DNA from: Wenzhouxiangella sp.
Lineage (GTDB): Bacteria > Pseudomonadota > Gammaproteobacteria > Xanthomonadales > Wenzhouxiangellaceae
Length of the DNA stretch: 64,000 nt
NCBI GenBank assembly: GCA_007134485.1
Contig: SLKT01000042.1
Location: 47,065 to 111,064 of the forward strand
Direction of reading: 5' to 3'
The position numbers were made by a program, and so were the translations under genes. This document shows, one piece after another, positions 1-8,870 of this stretch (position 1 is the stretch's first letter; each line of letters opens with the position of its first letter). Below the pieces are notes generated by a model that made no database searches, was not told where the DNA came from, and was given only the letters and a program-made list of their open reading frames with translations.

Positions 1-1
1 C

Positions 2-1312
2 ATCATGGAAAATTTCGCCAGCGTGCTCGAAGCCGTGATCGACGACACCGAAGTCGAGCATGTCGTGGTGACCTCGATTGGGGAAATGGTCGGCTTTCCC
101 AAGGGAGCGATCATGAATTTCGTGCTGCGCCATATCAAGAAAATGGTGCCCAGCTACAACCTGCCCGGAGCCGTGGGATTCAAGCAGGTATTGTCCCAGG
201 GCGCAAACGAGGAATTGAAACGACCGGAACTGACCCACGACGATCTTGCCTTTTTGCAGTATACCGGCGGGACAACCGGTGTCTCCAAGGGCGCCATGCT
301 GACCCACGGCAACATGGTGGCCAACATGCAGCAATCCTCGGCCTGGCTGGGCTCGCGTGTCCAGCCCGGCGAGGAAACCATCATCACCGCCCTGCCCCTC
401 TATCACATCTTTGCCCTGACCGCCAATTGCCTGGTATTTCTCAAGTTCGGCGGGCGCAACGTCTTCATCACCAACCCGCGTGACATGCCCGGCTTTGTCA
501 AGGAACTGGGCAAGTACAAGTTCACCGCCATCACCGGCGTCAACACCCTGTTCAACGGCCTGCTCAACACCCCGGGATTTTCCGATCTGGATTTTTCCAA
601 CCTGCGCATGACCTTGGGCGGTGGCATGGCGGTGCAGCGGGCGGTTGCCGAGAAATGGAAACAAGTCACCGGTGTGCCACTGATCGAGGCCTATGGCCTG
701 ACCGAAACCTCGCCGGCGGCCTGCATCAACCCCATGGATCTGGAAGACTACAACGGCGCTATCGGGCTGCCGATTTCCTCGACCGAGTGCCAGGTGATCG
801 ATGCCGACGGCAACCCGCAACCGGTGGATGAAACCGGCGAGTTGTGCGTCAAGGGGCCGCAGGTCATGAGAGGCTATTGGGAGCGTCCCGAGGAAACCGC
901 CAAGGTGCTCGATGACGATGGCTGGTTGCGTACCGGCGACATGGCCAAGATGGATAACAAAGGCTTTTTCTACATTGTCGATCGCAAGAAGGACATGATC
1001 CTGGTGTCGGGTTTCAATGTCTATCCCAACGAGATCGAGGATGTGGTGGCCGATCATCCCAAAGTGCTAGAGGTTGGCGCCATCGGCGCCCCGGACGAAA
1101 AATCCGGCGAGGTGGTCAAGGTGGTCGTGGTCCGCAAGGATGACAGTCTGACCGTCAAAGAAGTGCGCGATCACTGCCGCAAGGAGTTGACCGGCTACAA
1201 GGTACCCAAGTACGTCGAGTTCGTCGAGGAGCTTCCCAAGACCAACGTCGGCAAGATCCTGCGCCGCGAGCTGCGCGATCAGTATGGAGAACCGCGCAGT
1301 TCCGAGGATTGA
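2..1312 (+). CDS. fadD: Long-chain fatty acid-CoA ligase FadD (5' truncated by window edge)
   Basis: This enzyme activates long-chain fatty acids with ATP and CoA, feeding beta-oxidation and acyl-CoA pools at the inner membrane. The adenylate-forming signature YTGGTTGVSKG (about 13 bases after position 256) is intact, as are the motif GYGLTE-type AYGLTETSPAA, the hinge GDMAKMDNKGFFYIVDRKKD and the C-terminal catalytic lysine region NVGKILRRELRD. Aligned by memory to E. coli FadD (561 aa), about 130 N-terminal residues lie upstream of the window, so the ATG at 5 is an internal methionine. Reading frame 2 is open from the first base. Identification is firm. Confidence 0.96.
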   Translation: MMENFASVLEAVIDDTEVEHVVVTSIGEMVGFPKGAIMNFVLRHIKKMVPSYNLPGAVGFKQVLSQGANEELKRPELTHDDLAFLQYTGGTTGVSKGAMLTHGNMVANMQQSSAWLGSRVQPGEETIITALPLYHIFALTANCLVFLKFGGRNVFITNPRDMPGFVKELGKYKFTAITGVNTLFNGLLNTPGFSDLDFSNLRMTLGGGMAVQRAVAEKWKQVTGVPLIEAYGLTETSPAACINPMDLEDYNGAIGLPISSTECQVIDADGNPQPVDETGELCVKGPQVMRGYWERPEETAKVLDDDGWLRTGDMAKMDNKGFFYIVDRKKDMILVSGFNVYPNEIEDVVADHPKVLEVGAIGAPDEKSGEVVKVVVVRKDDSLTVKEVRDHCRKELTGYKVPKYVEFVEELPKTNVGKILRRELRDQYGEPRSSED

Positions 1313-1405
1313 GAGAGCTTCTGAAGGAATAAGCGCCAGAATTCACCGCGGAGTCTTCAGGCTCGGTTTCGGACCCGCTGTCGCGGTGCAAACAGAAAAA
1401 CCTGT

Positions 1406-1477
1406 AAACGCAAAGACGCTAAGAAGCAAAGTTTTTTGTGAAATCTTTTGACTTGGCGTCTTTGCGTCTTTGCGTTT
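1406..1477. repeat. Intergenic inverted repeat of the 'CGCAAAGACGC' type
   Basis: A perfect 14-bp inverted repeat lies between the convergent fadD and dinB genes: AAACGCAAAGACGC at 1406-1419 and its reverse complement at 1464-1477. Extra CGTCTTTG units sit inside the right arm (from about 1456). The spacer is A/T-rich, unlike the GC-rich surroundings. It could act as a bidirectional terminator. It also resembles a widespread family of small dispersed palindromic repeats built on this heptamer-like unit. No ORF or transposase is associated with it. Confidence 0.7.
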
Positions 1478-1499
1478 CAAAGATTTTGTCTTGGTCCTT

Positions 1500-2534
1500 T
1501 TACTGTTGATCAAGCCCGGACACGCCGACGCCGATCAGGCGCACGGTGAAGCCGCTGCGCCATTCGGCCCAGTTGACCAGCAATTCGCGGGCGGTGGTGT
1601 AAATCACCTCTTCGTCTCGGGTGTGGCTCTCCAGCGAGATCGAGCGGGTCAGGGTCGAAAAGCCGCCGGATCGAATCTTCAGGGTGACCGTGCGGGCCAT
1701 CAGGCCCTTGTCAACGAGTCGCTTGGCGACCTTGAACGCCTGTTCACGAATGACCGGCAACAGCGTCTCGATTTGCTTGTGGTCACGGTCGAAGGTGGTT
1801 TCCTGGCTGATTGAACGACGCGCCCGGGTGGCCTTGACCGGGCGGTCATCGACGCCGGCGGCTCGCTTGAGCAGATCAGCGGCCTGGTTGCCGAACAATT
1901 CACTGAGCAATTGAACCGGCGTTGTGCGCAACTGGCCAATGGTGTGAATGCCGGCGTCATGCAGCCGCTCGGCGCTGCGTGGCCCGATCCCCCACAAGCG
2001 CCGAACCGGCAGCGGATCGAGAAAACGGCGCACCTGATCGACCGGGACATGCACCAGGCCATCGGGCTTGTCATAGTCCGAGGCCAGTTTGGCCAGTAAT
2101 TTATTGTGCGCCATGCCGACCGAGGCGGTCAGACCCATGGTCTGGCCGATTGCTCGCTTCAGCCAGCGCCCGATCTCGTCCAGCTCACGTCCGGCCCGCA
2201 CTTGCTCGCTGACATCGAGAAAGGCTTCATCGAGACTCAGCCCTTCAACCTGGTCGGTCAACTGACGGAAAATGGCAAAAATCTCGGACGAAACCTCCCG
2301 GTAGCGTTCAAAGCGCGCTGGCACGAACACCCCGTGCGGGCAGCGGCGCCGGGCCATCGCGCCCGACATCGCCGAGCGTATCCCGAACTGGCGCGCCTCG
2401 TAGCTGGCCGCGGCCACCACGCCGCGCGGCCCGCCGCCTCCGACCATCACCGGGCGACCGCGCAGGGCAGGATGGTCACGCTGCTCGATGCTGGCGTAAA
2501 AGGCATCCATGTCGATATGAATGATCGACCTCAT
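1500..2534 (-). CDS. dinB: DNA polymerase IV (Y-family translesion polymerase)
   Basis: Error-prone Y-family polymerase used for lesion bypass. The N-terminal IHIDMDAFYASIEQ gives the first catalytic aspartates (D8, D10), and SLDEAFLDV supplies D102/E103. A helix-hairpin-helix region (WGIGPRSAERLHDAGI) and the little-finger domain follow. At 344 aa it is normal length. The protein ends only a few residues after the VGVSGL strand, and I cannot see a clear C-terminal beta-clamp-binding motif of the QxxLF type. The start lies 47 bp from the divergent gene at 2582. No clear LexA box was recognised in that gap. Confidence 0.95.
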   Translation of the reverse strand: MRSIIHIDMDAFYASIEQRDHPALRGRPVMVGGGGPRGVVAAASYEARQFGIRSAMSGAMARRRCPHGVFVPARFERYREVSSEIFAIFRQLTDQVEGLSLDEAFLDVSEQVRAGRELDEIGRWLKRAIGQTMGLTASVGMAHNKLLAKLASDYDKPDGLVHVPVDQVRRFLDPLPVRRLWGIGPRSAERLHDAGIHTIGQLRTTPVQLLSELFGNQAADLLKRAAGVDDRPVKATRARRSISQETTFDRDHKQIETLLPVIREQAFKVAKRLVDKGLMARTVTLKIRSGGFSTLTRSISLESHTRDEEVIYTTARELLVNWAEWRSGFTVRLIGVGVSGLDQQ

Positions 2535-2581
2535 GCGCAGTCGAGTCGGTCGGGAGAATCGATTGTGGTTACCATGCGCTT

Positions 2582-3718
2582 ATGAAACTCGCTGAACAAT
2601 TCCCCGTTATCGATCGTCACGTGTGGCTCAATCATGCCGCGATTTCACCCTGGCCGGCCGCCGTCAGTGACGCCCTGACTGACTTCGTTGCTGATCATAC
2701 CCGCCGTGGCCCGCTGGGATACGGAAGATGGCTGGAGATCGAGGCGCGCCTGAGACATCGCGCTTGCCAACTGCTAGCAGCGGACTCGAGCGACGATATC
2801 GCCCTGGTGGCCAATACCTCGACCGGACTCAATCGCATCGCACGCGGACTGGACTGGATCAGCGGCGACAGCGTGGTGTTTCCGGCCAATGACTTTCCAT
2901 CCAATCGCCTGCCCTGGATGGCACTGGAAGATATCGGGGTCAAGGCCCATGCCGTTGAGCTGAACCAGCATGACCCGGAACGCGCCCTGATCGCCGCCAT
3001 CGGGCCGAGCACCCGAGTCCTGAGTGTTTCCTCGGTTCAATATGATACCGGGATGAGACTGGATCTCGAGCGCCTTGGTGCGGCCTGCAGACGCCACGGG
3101 GTGCTGTTTTGCATCGACGCCATTCAGCACCTCGGCGCCCTGCCCCTGGATGTCGAGCAAGCCGGCGCGGATTTCGTGATCTCCGGGTCGCACAAGTGGT
3201 TGATGGCGCCCGAAGGGCTGGCCATATTCTGGTCACGCCCGGAGGCTCGCGAGCAATTGCGGGTGGTCGATTCGGGCTGGCGCATGGTGCCGGAACCATT
3301 CGATTTCGGGCATGAGGACTATCTGGGGTCCGAAAGCGCCGTACGCTTCGAGCCCGGTACCCTCAACACCGCCGGGATCATCGGACTGGATGCCGCCATT
3401 GGCCTGCTGCTTGACCATGACCCGCAAGACAGCGCCGAACAGCTTTTGAACCTGACCGACCGGCTGACCGAGGGTCTGATGAAAATTCCCGGTGTTGGAC
3501 TGACCAGCCCGATCGAACGCGAACGTCGTGCCGGCATCGTCAGCTTCCGGATCGCCGGGATCAGCGCAGAAGAGGTGACCACCGCACTGACCATGCGCGA
3601 TATCCACGCCGCCACCCGCGGCCAACGGGTCAGACTGTCGCCGCATTTTTACACCCCGATTGCGCAGATCGAACAGACGCTGGAATGCATAGCGGAACTG
3701 GCCGCCAGTCGGACTTGA
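2582..3718 (+). CDS. PLP-dependent enzyme of the class V aminotransferase fold
   Basis: A 378-aa fold-type I PLP enzyme related to cysteine desulfurases, isopenicillin-N epimerase-like proteins and kynureninases. The pattern SGSHKWL places the PLP Schiff-base lysine at about residue 205. FCIDAIQHLGALPLDV upstream supplies the conserved Asp/His around the pyridine ring. The start MNH-like segment VWLNHAAISPWP is typical of class V enzymes binding substrate near the N terminus. I do not see the long active-site loop cysteine expected of IscS/SufS, so a desulfurase role is not supported. The substrate is unknown. It stands alone, divergent from dinB and convergent with pilZ. Confidence 0.82.
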   Translation: MKLAEQFPVIDRHVWLNHAAISPWPAAVSDALTDFVADHTRRGPLGYGRWLEIEARLRHRACQLLAADSSDDIALVANTSTGLNRIARGLDWISGDSVVFPANDFPSNRLPWMALEDIGVKAHAVELNQHDPERALIAAIGPSTRVLSVSSVQYDTGMRLDLERLGAACRRHGVLFCIDAIQHLGALPLDVEQAGADFVISGSHKWLMAPEGLAIFWSRPEAREQLRVVDSGWRMVPEPFDFGHEDYLGSESAVRFEPGTLNTAGIIGLDAAIGLLLDHDPQDSAEQLLNLTDRLTEGLMKIPGVGLTSPIERERRAGIVSFRIAGISAEEVTTALTMRDIHAATRGQRVRLSPHFYTPIAQIEQTLECIAELAASRT

Positions 3719-3754
3719 ACGTGTCCAGGGTTTCAGCGTGGAGTTGGGGCGTGA

Positions 3755-4093
3755 TCAGATGGTGCGGGTCGGGCGCTCGCTGTCGATCATGCCGGCCAGC
3801 AGGGAACTGATGGTGTTCTTGGCCTGGCTGCCCTCGGCCGTATCATTGAAGTGCACGCCGACACCGGCATTGATGCTGTGCTGCGAACCAGCCGGAGTGA
3901 TCCAGGCGACCTGGCCGGGAATGGCGATTCGTTCCTCGCCCATCAGGCTGAGCAGAATCAGGACCTCGTCACCCAGTTTGAATTTCTTCTTGGTGGGTAC
4001 AAACAGGCCGCCGTTGGACAGAAACGGCATATAGGCCGCATACAGCTCCTGCTTGGTCTCGATATTGTAGGAGAGAATGCCTTTCTGAGCCAT
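3755..4093 (-). CDS. pilZ: PilZ domain protein, type IV pilus regulator
   Basis: A 112-aa single-domain PilZ protein. The order holB-pilZ, with no spacer between the holB stop and the pilZ start, is the context of type IV pilus PilZ in Pseudomonas and Xanthomonas. These orthologues lack the RxxxR c-di-GMP-binding motif, and none is visible here. The strand pattern GGLFVPTKKKFKLGDEVLILLSL followed by PGQVAWITPAG fits the family. In Xanthomonas the orthologue bridges FimX and the PilB ATPase. This window also has a FimX-like gene (32809) and a PilB-like ATPase fusion (21831). It is the last gene of the minus-strand operon. Confidence 0.9.
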   Translation of the reverse strand: MAQKGILSYNIETKQELYAAYMPFLSNGGLFVPTKKKFKLGDEVLILLSLMGEERIAIPGQVAWITPAGSQHSINAGVGVHFNDTAEGSQAKNTISSLLAGMIDSERPTRTI

Positions 4094-5065
4094 CTAGTTC
4101 GAGGTCCCACCGTGATTGACTGCTTCCCATTCTAGCAGCCATTTGATCATGAGTAGATCGTGACGCACGCTGCTTGCGGAAAGGGCGCGGCCGGACAATG
4201 CCTGCTCCCACAGACCGGCCATGCCACGCGGATCCAGTCCGGACGGCAATTTACGATCCAGTGGCAGCTGTTCGCTTTGGAGCCGGTGGGCATGGCGCAC
4301 CAGGACGCTGCTCCACAGCGCCAGCCAGCGCCATGTCCGAGCCGGTGACTTCCACCAATACTCATCGATCCGGCTGGTCACCGGCTGCCCCTGGGCGATG
4401 GCCAGCAAGGCATCAAGCACCTGGATGCCGAATTCCAGACCGTCTTCCTCGAGCAGCTCGCGCGCGGCCAGGGGTGCCTCGCCTGAAAGGGACAAGGCCT
4501 GGGCAAGCTGTTCACGTTGATGGTTCGGACAGTGCTCGGCCAGCCAGTCAAGCGCGATTGGCCGCTCGGGCGGATGAAGCGTGATCGGCTGGCATCGACT
4601 TCGAATCGTGGCCGGCAGGCGGGCGGGCTGATGGCTGACCAGTATCAGCCAGGCGTTGTCAGCCGGCTCTTCCAGGGTCTTGAGCAAGGCATTGGCTGCA
4701 TTGATGTTCATGGCCTCGGCCTCGTTGATCAGGCCGATCCGGTTGCTCCCGATTCCGGGGGTCAGGACCAGTTTTTCGGACAAGGCGCGTATGGCATCAA
4801 CCGGGATCTCCTTCTTGTCCTCGGGAATCCCGACCGGAAAGAAATCCGGATGACTGGCCCCGCCCATCAGACGACAACTGCGACATTCACCACAAGCCTG
4901 TCCGGCATCCGGCCCAAGACACAAAAGCCGCCGCGCCAGCCAATTGGCCAGTTGCTGTTTGCCGACGCCCTCGGTGCCGACGATCAGCAGCGCATGCCCG
5001 AGACGTTGTTGTTCAATGGTGCGATTGATGTGCTCTTTGGCGCCAGTCAACCAGGGAAGGGTCAT
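4094..5065 (-). CDS. holB: DNA polymerase III delta' subunit
   Basis: Clamp-loader subunit of the replicative polymerase, 323 aa. The N-terminal AAA+ module has the P-loop-like GTEGVGKQQL and a zinc-binding cysteine cluster (CLGPDAGQACGECRSC), followed by the sensor region NAANALLKTLEEP and a sensor-like SRCQPI. It overlaps tmk by 4 nt and abuts pilZ, the usual tmk-holB-pilZ order. Co-translation with tmk is likely. Confidence 0.94.
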   Translation of the reverse strand: MTLPWLTGAKEHINRTIEQQRLGHALLIVGTEGVGKQQLANWLARRLLCLGPDAGQACGECRSCRLMGGASHPDFFPVGIPEDKKEIPVDAIRALSEKLVLTPGIGSNRIGLINEAEAMNINAANALLKTLEEPADNAWLILVSHQPARLPATIRSRCQPITLHPPERPIALDWLAEHCPNHQREQLAQALSLSGEAPLAARELLEEDGLEFGIQVLDALLAIAQGQPVTSRIDEYWWKSPARTWRWLALWSSVLVRHAHRLQSEQLPLDRKLPSGLDPRGMAGLWEQALSGRALSASSVRHDLLMIKWLLEWEAVNHGGTSN

Positions 5066-5685
5066 GTCAATCGCTCCGCAAGCGCGCGCTCGATATCGGC
5101 CTGAACCTCGGCCAGGCCACGTTCGGCGTCTATGACCACGAATCGCTCGGGCGCACGGCTGGCCTGGTCGAGGTAGGCTGACCGCACCCGTTCGAGAAAA
5201 TCCCGCTGGGCCTGCTCGAAACGGTCGGCCTGACCTGCGCGTTTCCCCACTCTGGCCAAGCCGGCGGCAACGTCGATATCCAGCAGCAGGGTCAGGTCGG
5301 GCTGCAGATCCGGATGGACCAGCGAGGCCAGCGCCTCGACCGGTTTACGTCCCAATCCGCGTCCGCCGCCCTGGTAAGCGAGACTGGCGTCGGTGAATCG
5401 GTCGCAGATGACATCCTTGCCGGCGGCCAGTGCCGGGCGAATCACATGCCCGAGATTCTCGACCCGGGCGGCAAACATCAACAGCAATTCCGCCATAGGT
5501 TCCAATTCTCCGGTGGCCGGATCAAGCAGCACCTCGCGAATCCGCTCGGCCGCGACCGTGCCACCCGGCTCGCGCGTCACGACGACCTCGCGTCCACGCG
5601 CCTGCAGCCAGGAACGCATCGTTTCAACCGCGGTCGACTTGCCGGCCCCCTCGCCGCCTTCCAGGGTAATCAGGCGACCGCTCAT
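5062..5685 (-). CDS. tmk: Thymidylate kinase
   Basis: Phosphorylates dTMP to dTDP for DNA synthesis. The P-loop EGGEGAGKST lies near the N terminus, followed by the DRY-like motif CDRFTDASLAYQGGGRG and the TREPGG segment that marks dTMP kinases. At 207 aa it matches the family. It overlaps both neighbours (mltG and holB) by 4 nt, so mltG-tmk-holB are probably translationally coupled. Confidence 0.96.
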   Translation of the reverse strand: MSGRLITLEGGEGAGKSTAVETMRSWLQARGREVVVTREPGGTVAAERIREVLLDPATGELEPMAELLLMFAARVENLGHVIRPALAAGKDVICDRFTDASLAYQGGGRGLGRKPVEALASLVHPDLQPDLTLLLDIDVAAGLARVGKRAGQADRFEQAQRDFLERVRSAYLDQASRAPERFVVIDAERGLAEVQADIERALAERLT

Positions 5686-6683
5686 CTTCTGCCCCGGATA
5701 TATCGATTGACCGCGGCGTTGTGCTCCTCGAGGGTGTCGGAGAAATGATGGGTGCCGTCACCGCGCGAGACGAAATACAGCGCCGTTCCCGGTTGCGGGT
5801 GGGCCGCTGCCTCGATCGCCCTGCGACCGGGCAAGGCGATCGGAGTGGGCGGCAAGCCATGCCGGGTGTAGGTATTCCACGGATGATCGGTGCGCAGATG
5901 AACCCGGCGCAGGCGACCATCGAAATCATCATCAAGCCCGTAAATGACGGTTGGATCGGTTTGCAGGCGCATGCCGATTTCCAGCCTTCGCGTGAATACC
6001 CCGGCCACTCGGGCCCGCTCACCGGCCTGGCCGGTCTCTCGTTCGATGATGGAGGCCAGGACCAGCAGCTCCTCCGGGCTGTCCAGGGGCAGGTCGGCAT
6101 CGCGCCCGGCCCAGATTTCGGTCACGGTGCGCTCCATCGCCTCGAAAGCACGCCTGAGAATCGCCAGGTCTTCGCTTGAGCGGGTAAAGAAGTAGGTTTC
6201 GGGCAGAAAACGGCCCTCGGCAAAGCAGCCCGGACAGCCGAGCAACGCCATCAGTTCATCATCATCGAGGTGAGCAGTTCGCTGGCGAAGACGCGGATCA
6301 TTGACCAGCGCCTTGCGCAGGCGCTGCACGGTCCAGCCATCCACGATCGTCAGTCGGTGCTCGCGTACCTGCCCCGACTCCAGGAGTCGTACCAAATCCT
6401 CGATACTCGAGCCGGTCGGCACCCGGTACTCACCTGCCTTGAGCACCGGTGCGCGCAATCGCCCGAACACTCGCCACTGCCAAGCCGACTGCGCCAGACC
6501 CAGAACCTCGAACTGCCGGGTCAGGGCATTGAAACTGCTCCCCGGGGCCAGCCACAGGTTCAGGTCACCATCCGGGTTGACCGGGTGGTTGAGAAACCGT
6601 TGCCAGTCGTTCCAGGCATGCACGCCCGCAACGCCCATCACGATCAGGACAGCCAGCAACACGAATGAAAACAGCTTGCGCAT
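5682..6683 (-). CDS. mltG: Endolytic murein transglycosylase MltG (YceG-like)
   Basis: Inner-membrane lytic transglycosylase that cuts nascent glycan strands and so sets chain length. I chose the ATG at 6683, giving MRKLFSFVLLAVLIVMGVAG as a single N-terminal membrane anchor, over an upstream in-frame ATG that would overlap pabC. The chosen start lies 2 bp after the pabC stop. The YceG catalytic core is visible as LASIIERETG (catalytic Glu), QTDPTVIYGL and NTYTRHGLPPTPI. It overlaps tmk by 4 nt. Confidence 0.94.
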   Translation of the reverse strand: MRKLFSFVLLAVLIVMGVAGVHAWNDWQRFLNHPVNPDGDLNLWLAPGSSFNALTRQFEVLGLAQSAWQWRVFGRLRAPVLKAGEYRVPTGSSIEDLVRLLESGQVREHRLTIVDGWTVQRLRKALVNDPRLRQRTAHLDDDELMALLGCPGCFAEGRFLPETYFFTRSSEDLAILRRAFEAMERTVTEIWAGRDADLPLDSPEELLVLASIIERETGQAGERARVAGVFTRRLEIGMRLQTDPTVIYGLDDDFDGRLRRVHLRTDHPWNTYTRHGLPPTPIALPGRRAIEAAAHPQPGTALYFVSRGDGTHHFSDTLEEHNAAVNRYIRGRR

Positions 6684-6685
6684 GT

Positions 6686-7492
6686 TCAGCCCAGTCGACG
6701 ATTCCACAACGATTGCCAGGCACGGCATTGATGACTGACATCCAGTTGTCGGCCGTCAAGCGCCCGGACCGGCCGAATGCCGGATACGGAGTTTATCACC
6801 ATCATGCCCGTGGCCGACTCCAGGTCCCGGGATGACAGGCGAAAACGCTCCAGTGCGACTTCGGGCTGATCCTGCAGCCAGGCCAGGCCCACCCCATCGA
6901 CGCCGGAATCAGACGCGGGCACAACGGCGCGATCGCCGAACTCCACGATCAGATTGGAGGCAATCGCCTCGCTCAGGCAACCGCTGCTGTCATAAAGCAA
7001 GGCCTCATCAGCGCCGGCGTTCGCGCACGCTCGCGCGGCCATGACCTGCTCGAGCCGATTGGCGTGCTTGATTCCATTGAGCACACTGCCCGTGGCCAAG
7101 GTGATCGAGCTGGTGACGACCACCACACCCGTTTGACGCTGGCGTTCGAGATCGGCGGGCCATTCGCGCGCCTGCACGATTCGCCGACTCGGCCGGGACG
7201 GGTCCGGCCAATAAGCCCGTCCACCGCTGCCCCGGGTCAAGCTGATGCGGATGATCACCGATTGCCCTGAAACCGCGAGTCGGCGACAATCGCCGATCAG
7301 ATCGGCCTGGTCAGGCAGGTCGATCCCCAGCAGGTCTGCACCGCGCTGCAAGCGCTGCCAGTGCAGCGTCCACAAGGGGGCCGCGCCGTCATGAAAGGCA
7401 ATGGTTTCGAACAGCCCATCGCCATACAGCAGTCCGCGATCGTCCACCGGCACGGAGCGCGTCGGCCGTCCATCGACCAGGCTATCGGTCAT
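6686..7492 (-). CDS. pabC: Aminodeoxychorismate lyase
   Basis: A class IV PLP enzyme that converts 4-amino-4-deoxychorismate to p-aminobenzoate and pyruvate for folate. The fold-type IV marks are the N-terminal RGLLYGDGLFETI, the lysine in GIKHANRLEQVMA and the later SEAIASNLIVEF. The length, 268 aa, is normal. It overlaps pabB by 4 nt, which puts the last two p-aminobenzoate steps together, inside the fatty-acid operon as in many gammaproteobacteria. Confidence 0.93.
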   Translation of the reverse strand: MTDSLVDGRPTRSVPVDDRGLLYGDGLFETIAFHDGAAPLWTLHWQRLQRGADLLGIDLPDQADLIGDCRRLAVSGQSVIIRISLTRGSGGRAYWPDPSRPSRRIVQAREWPADLERQRQTGVVVVTSSITLATGSVLNGIKHANRLEQVMAARACANAGADEALLYDSSGCLSEAIASNLIVEFGDRAVVPASDSGVDGVGLAWLQDQPEVALERFRLSSRDLESATGMMVINSVSGIRPVRALDGRQLDVSHQCRAWQSLWNRRLG

Positions 7493-8853
7493 GGCTGCAG
7501 GGCGCGCAGCATGCCGCGCGCCTTCGCCTCGGTCTCGGCCAGTTCGGCATCCGGATCGGAATCGGCGACAATACCGGCGCCGGTTCTAAACTTCAGATCA
7601 TGATCGCGCACCAGCATGCTGCGAATCAGGATGTTGAGATCCATGCCGCCATCATGGCCCAAGTACCCCATCGCCCCGGTGTAGAAGCTGCGACCACATT
7701 GCTCGAGTTCTGCAATGATTTCCATGCAGCGGACCTTGGGGCAGCCGGTGATGGTTCCACCGGGAAAGGTCGCCGCAATGACATCGGCCGCGTGCATATC
7801 CTCGCGCAGGATTCCACGAACGTTCGATGCGATGTGATGAACATGGGCGTAGCTTTCGACCACCATCAGTTCATCGACTTCCACCGTGCCACTCGCGCAC
7901 ACCCGCCCGAGGTCGTTGCGCTCGAGATCGATCAACATGATGTGCTCGGCGCGCTCCTTGGGATGGGCCATCAATTCAGCCGACAGCGAAGCATCCTGAT
8001 CCGCCGACAGGCCGCGTGGACGCGTACCGGCAATCGGACGGGTCTGGACCATGCGGCCACGCACTTCCACCAGTCTTTCCGGCGAAGAACTCAGGATGGC
8101 GCCGCCGGGCAAACGGGCCAGGCCGGCAAACGGCGCCGGGTTGCTTCGAGTCAGGGACTCGTACAGCGTTGATGGGTCAAGCGTCTCACTTGAATGCCCC
8201 TGCCAGCCGCGCGAGAGATTGACCTGGAACACATCTCCATCAAGTATCCATTCGCGAATCCTGCGCACCCCCGCGGTAAAGCGCTCACCGGCATCGACAC
8301 TCAACTCCAGCTGCTTGCGATCGAACGGCTCGGGACTGAAATCAATGGAGGGCAGCAAGGCCAAGTCGGCTTCGGCCTGTTCCAGCGCCTTTGGGTTTTC
8401 AGCCACCAGCCAGGTGGTGGCCTCGTGATGATCATATAACAGGGCTGCCGGACAACGCGTGGCGTAGGCCACCGGCAAGCCATCACCAGCGGCTGGAAGC
8501 TGCAGTTTCGGTTCGATCTGGCCAATCAGCTCGTAGCCCAGGTAAATGAACCAGCCGCCAAAAAATGGCAGGTCGACCGCTTTCGGATGTGGCTGCGGTG
8601 ATCCGGTCCATTCTCGCAGTCTTTCAAGGAACAGCTCGCTCGTTCCCGGGCCGCTGAGCCCGCTCTGCTCGTCCAACAGCAGTTGCTCGCCACTTTTGTG
8701 ATGCAGCAACATCGACCAGCGGCCGTGGGCGCCCGCCCGGGCCGAGCTGGCCAGAAGAAACGGCCACAGATCGGGCTGTCGACGATGAATATCGAGCAGT
8801 GACCACGAATGCGCCAGCTTTCGCCGGCAGGGACTGAACTGGAAACCCGGCAT
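7489..8853 (-). CDS. pabB: Aminodeoxychorismate synthase component I
   Basis: Chorismate-utilising subunit that makes 4-amino-4-deoxychorismate with ammonia from a PabA glutaminase, which is not in this window. The C-terminal chorismate-binding domain carries PIAGTRPRG, the ERAEHIMLIDLERNDLGRV block and the FPGGTITGCPK signature. Its 454 aa match PabB. The motif PIAGT, with the adjacent pabC, favours PabB over anthranilate synthase TrpE. Confidence 0.94.
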   Translation of the reverse strand: MPGFQFSPCRRKLAHSWSLLDIHRRQPDLWPFLLASSARAGAHGRWSMLLHHKSGEQLLLDEQSGLSGPGTSELFLERLREWTGSPQPHPKAVDLPFFGGWFIYLGYELIGQIEPKLQLPAAGDGLPVAYATRCPAALLYDHHEATTWLVAENPKALEQAEADLALLPSIDFSPEPFDRKQLELSVDAGERFTAGVRRIREWILDGDVFQVNLSRGWQGHSSETLDPSTLYESLTRSNPAPFAGLARLPGGAILSSSPERLVEVRGRMVQTRPIAGTRPRGLSADQDASLSAELMAHPKERAEHIMLIDLERNDLGRVCASGTVEVDELMVVESYAHVHHIASNVRGILREDMHAADVIAATFPGGTITGCPKVRCMEIIAELEQCGRSFYTGAMGYLGHDGGMDLNILIRSMLVRDHDLKFRTGAGIVADSDPDAELAETEAKARGMLRALQP

Positions 8854-8870
8854 GCCGGCAGGAGGGTGAT

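Noticed and set aside
1406-1477. Terminal inverted repeats of an insertion sequence
   Set aside because: The arms enclose only 44 bp, there is no transposase and no target-site duplication is visible.
2582-3718. Cysteine desulfurase (iscS/sufS)
   Set aside because: The active-site loop cysteine is not evident, and no iron-sulfur assembly genes are adjacent.
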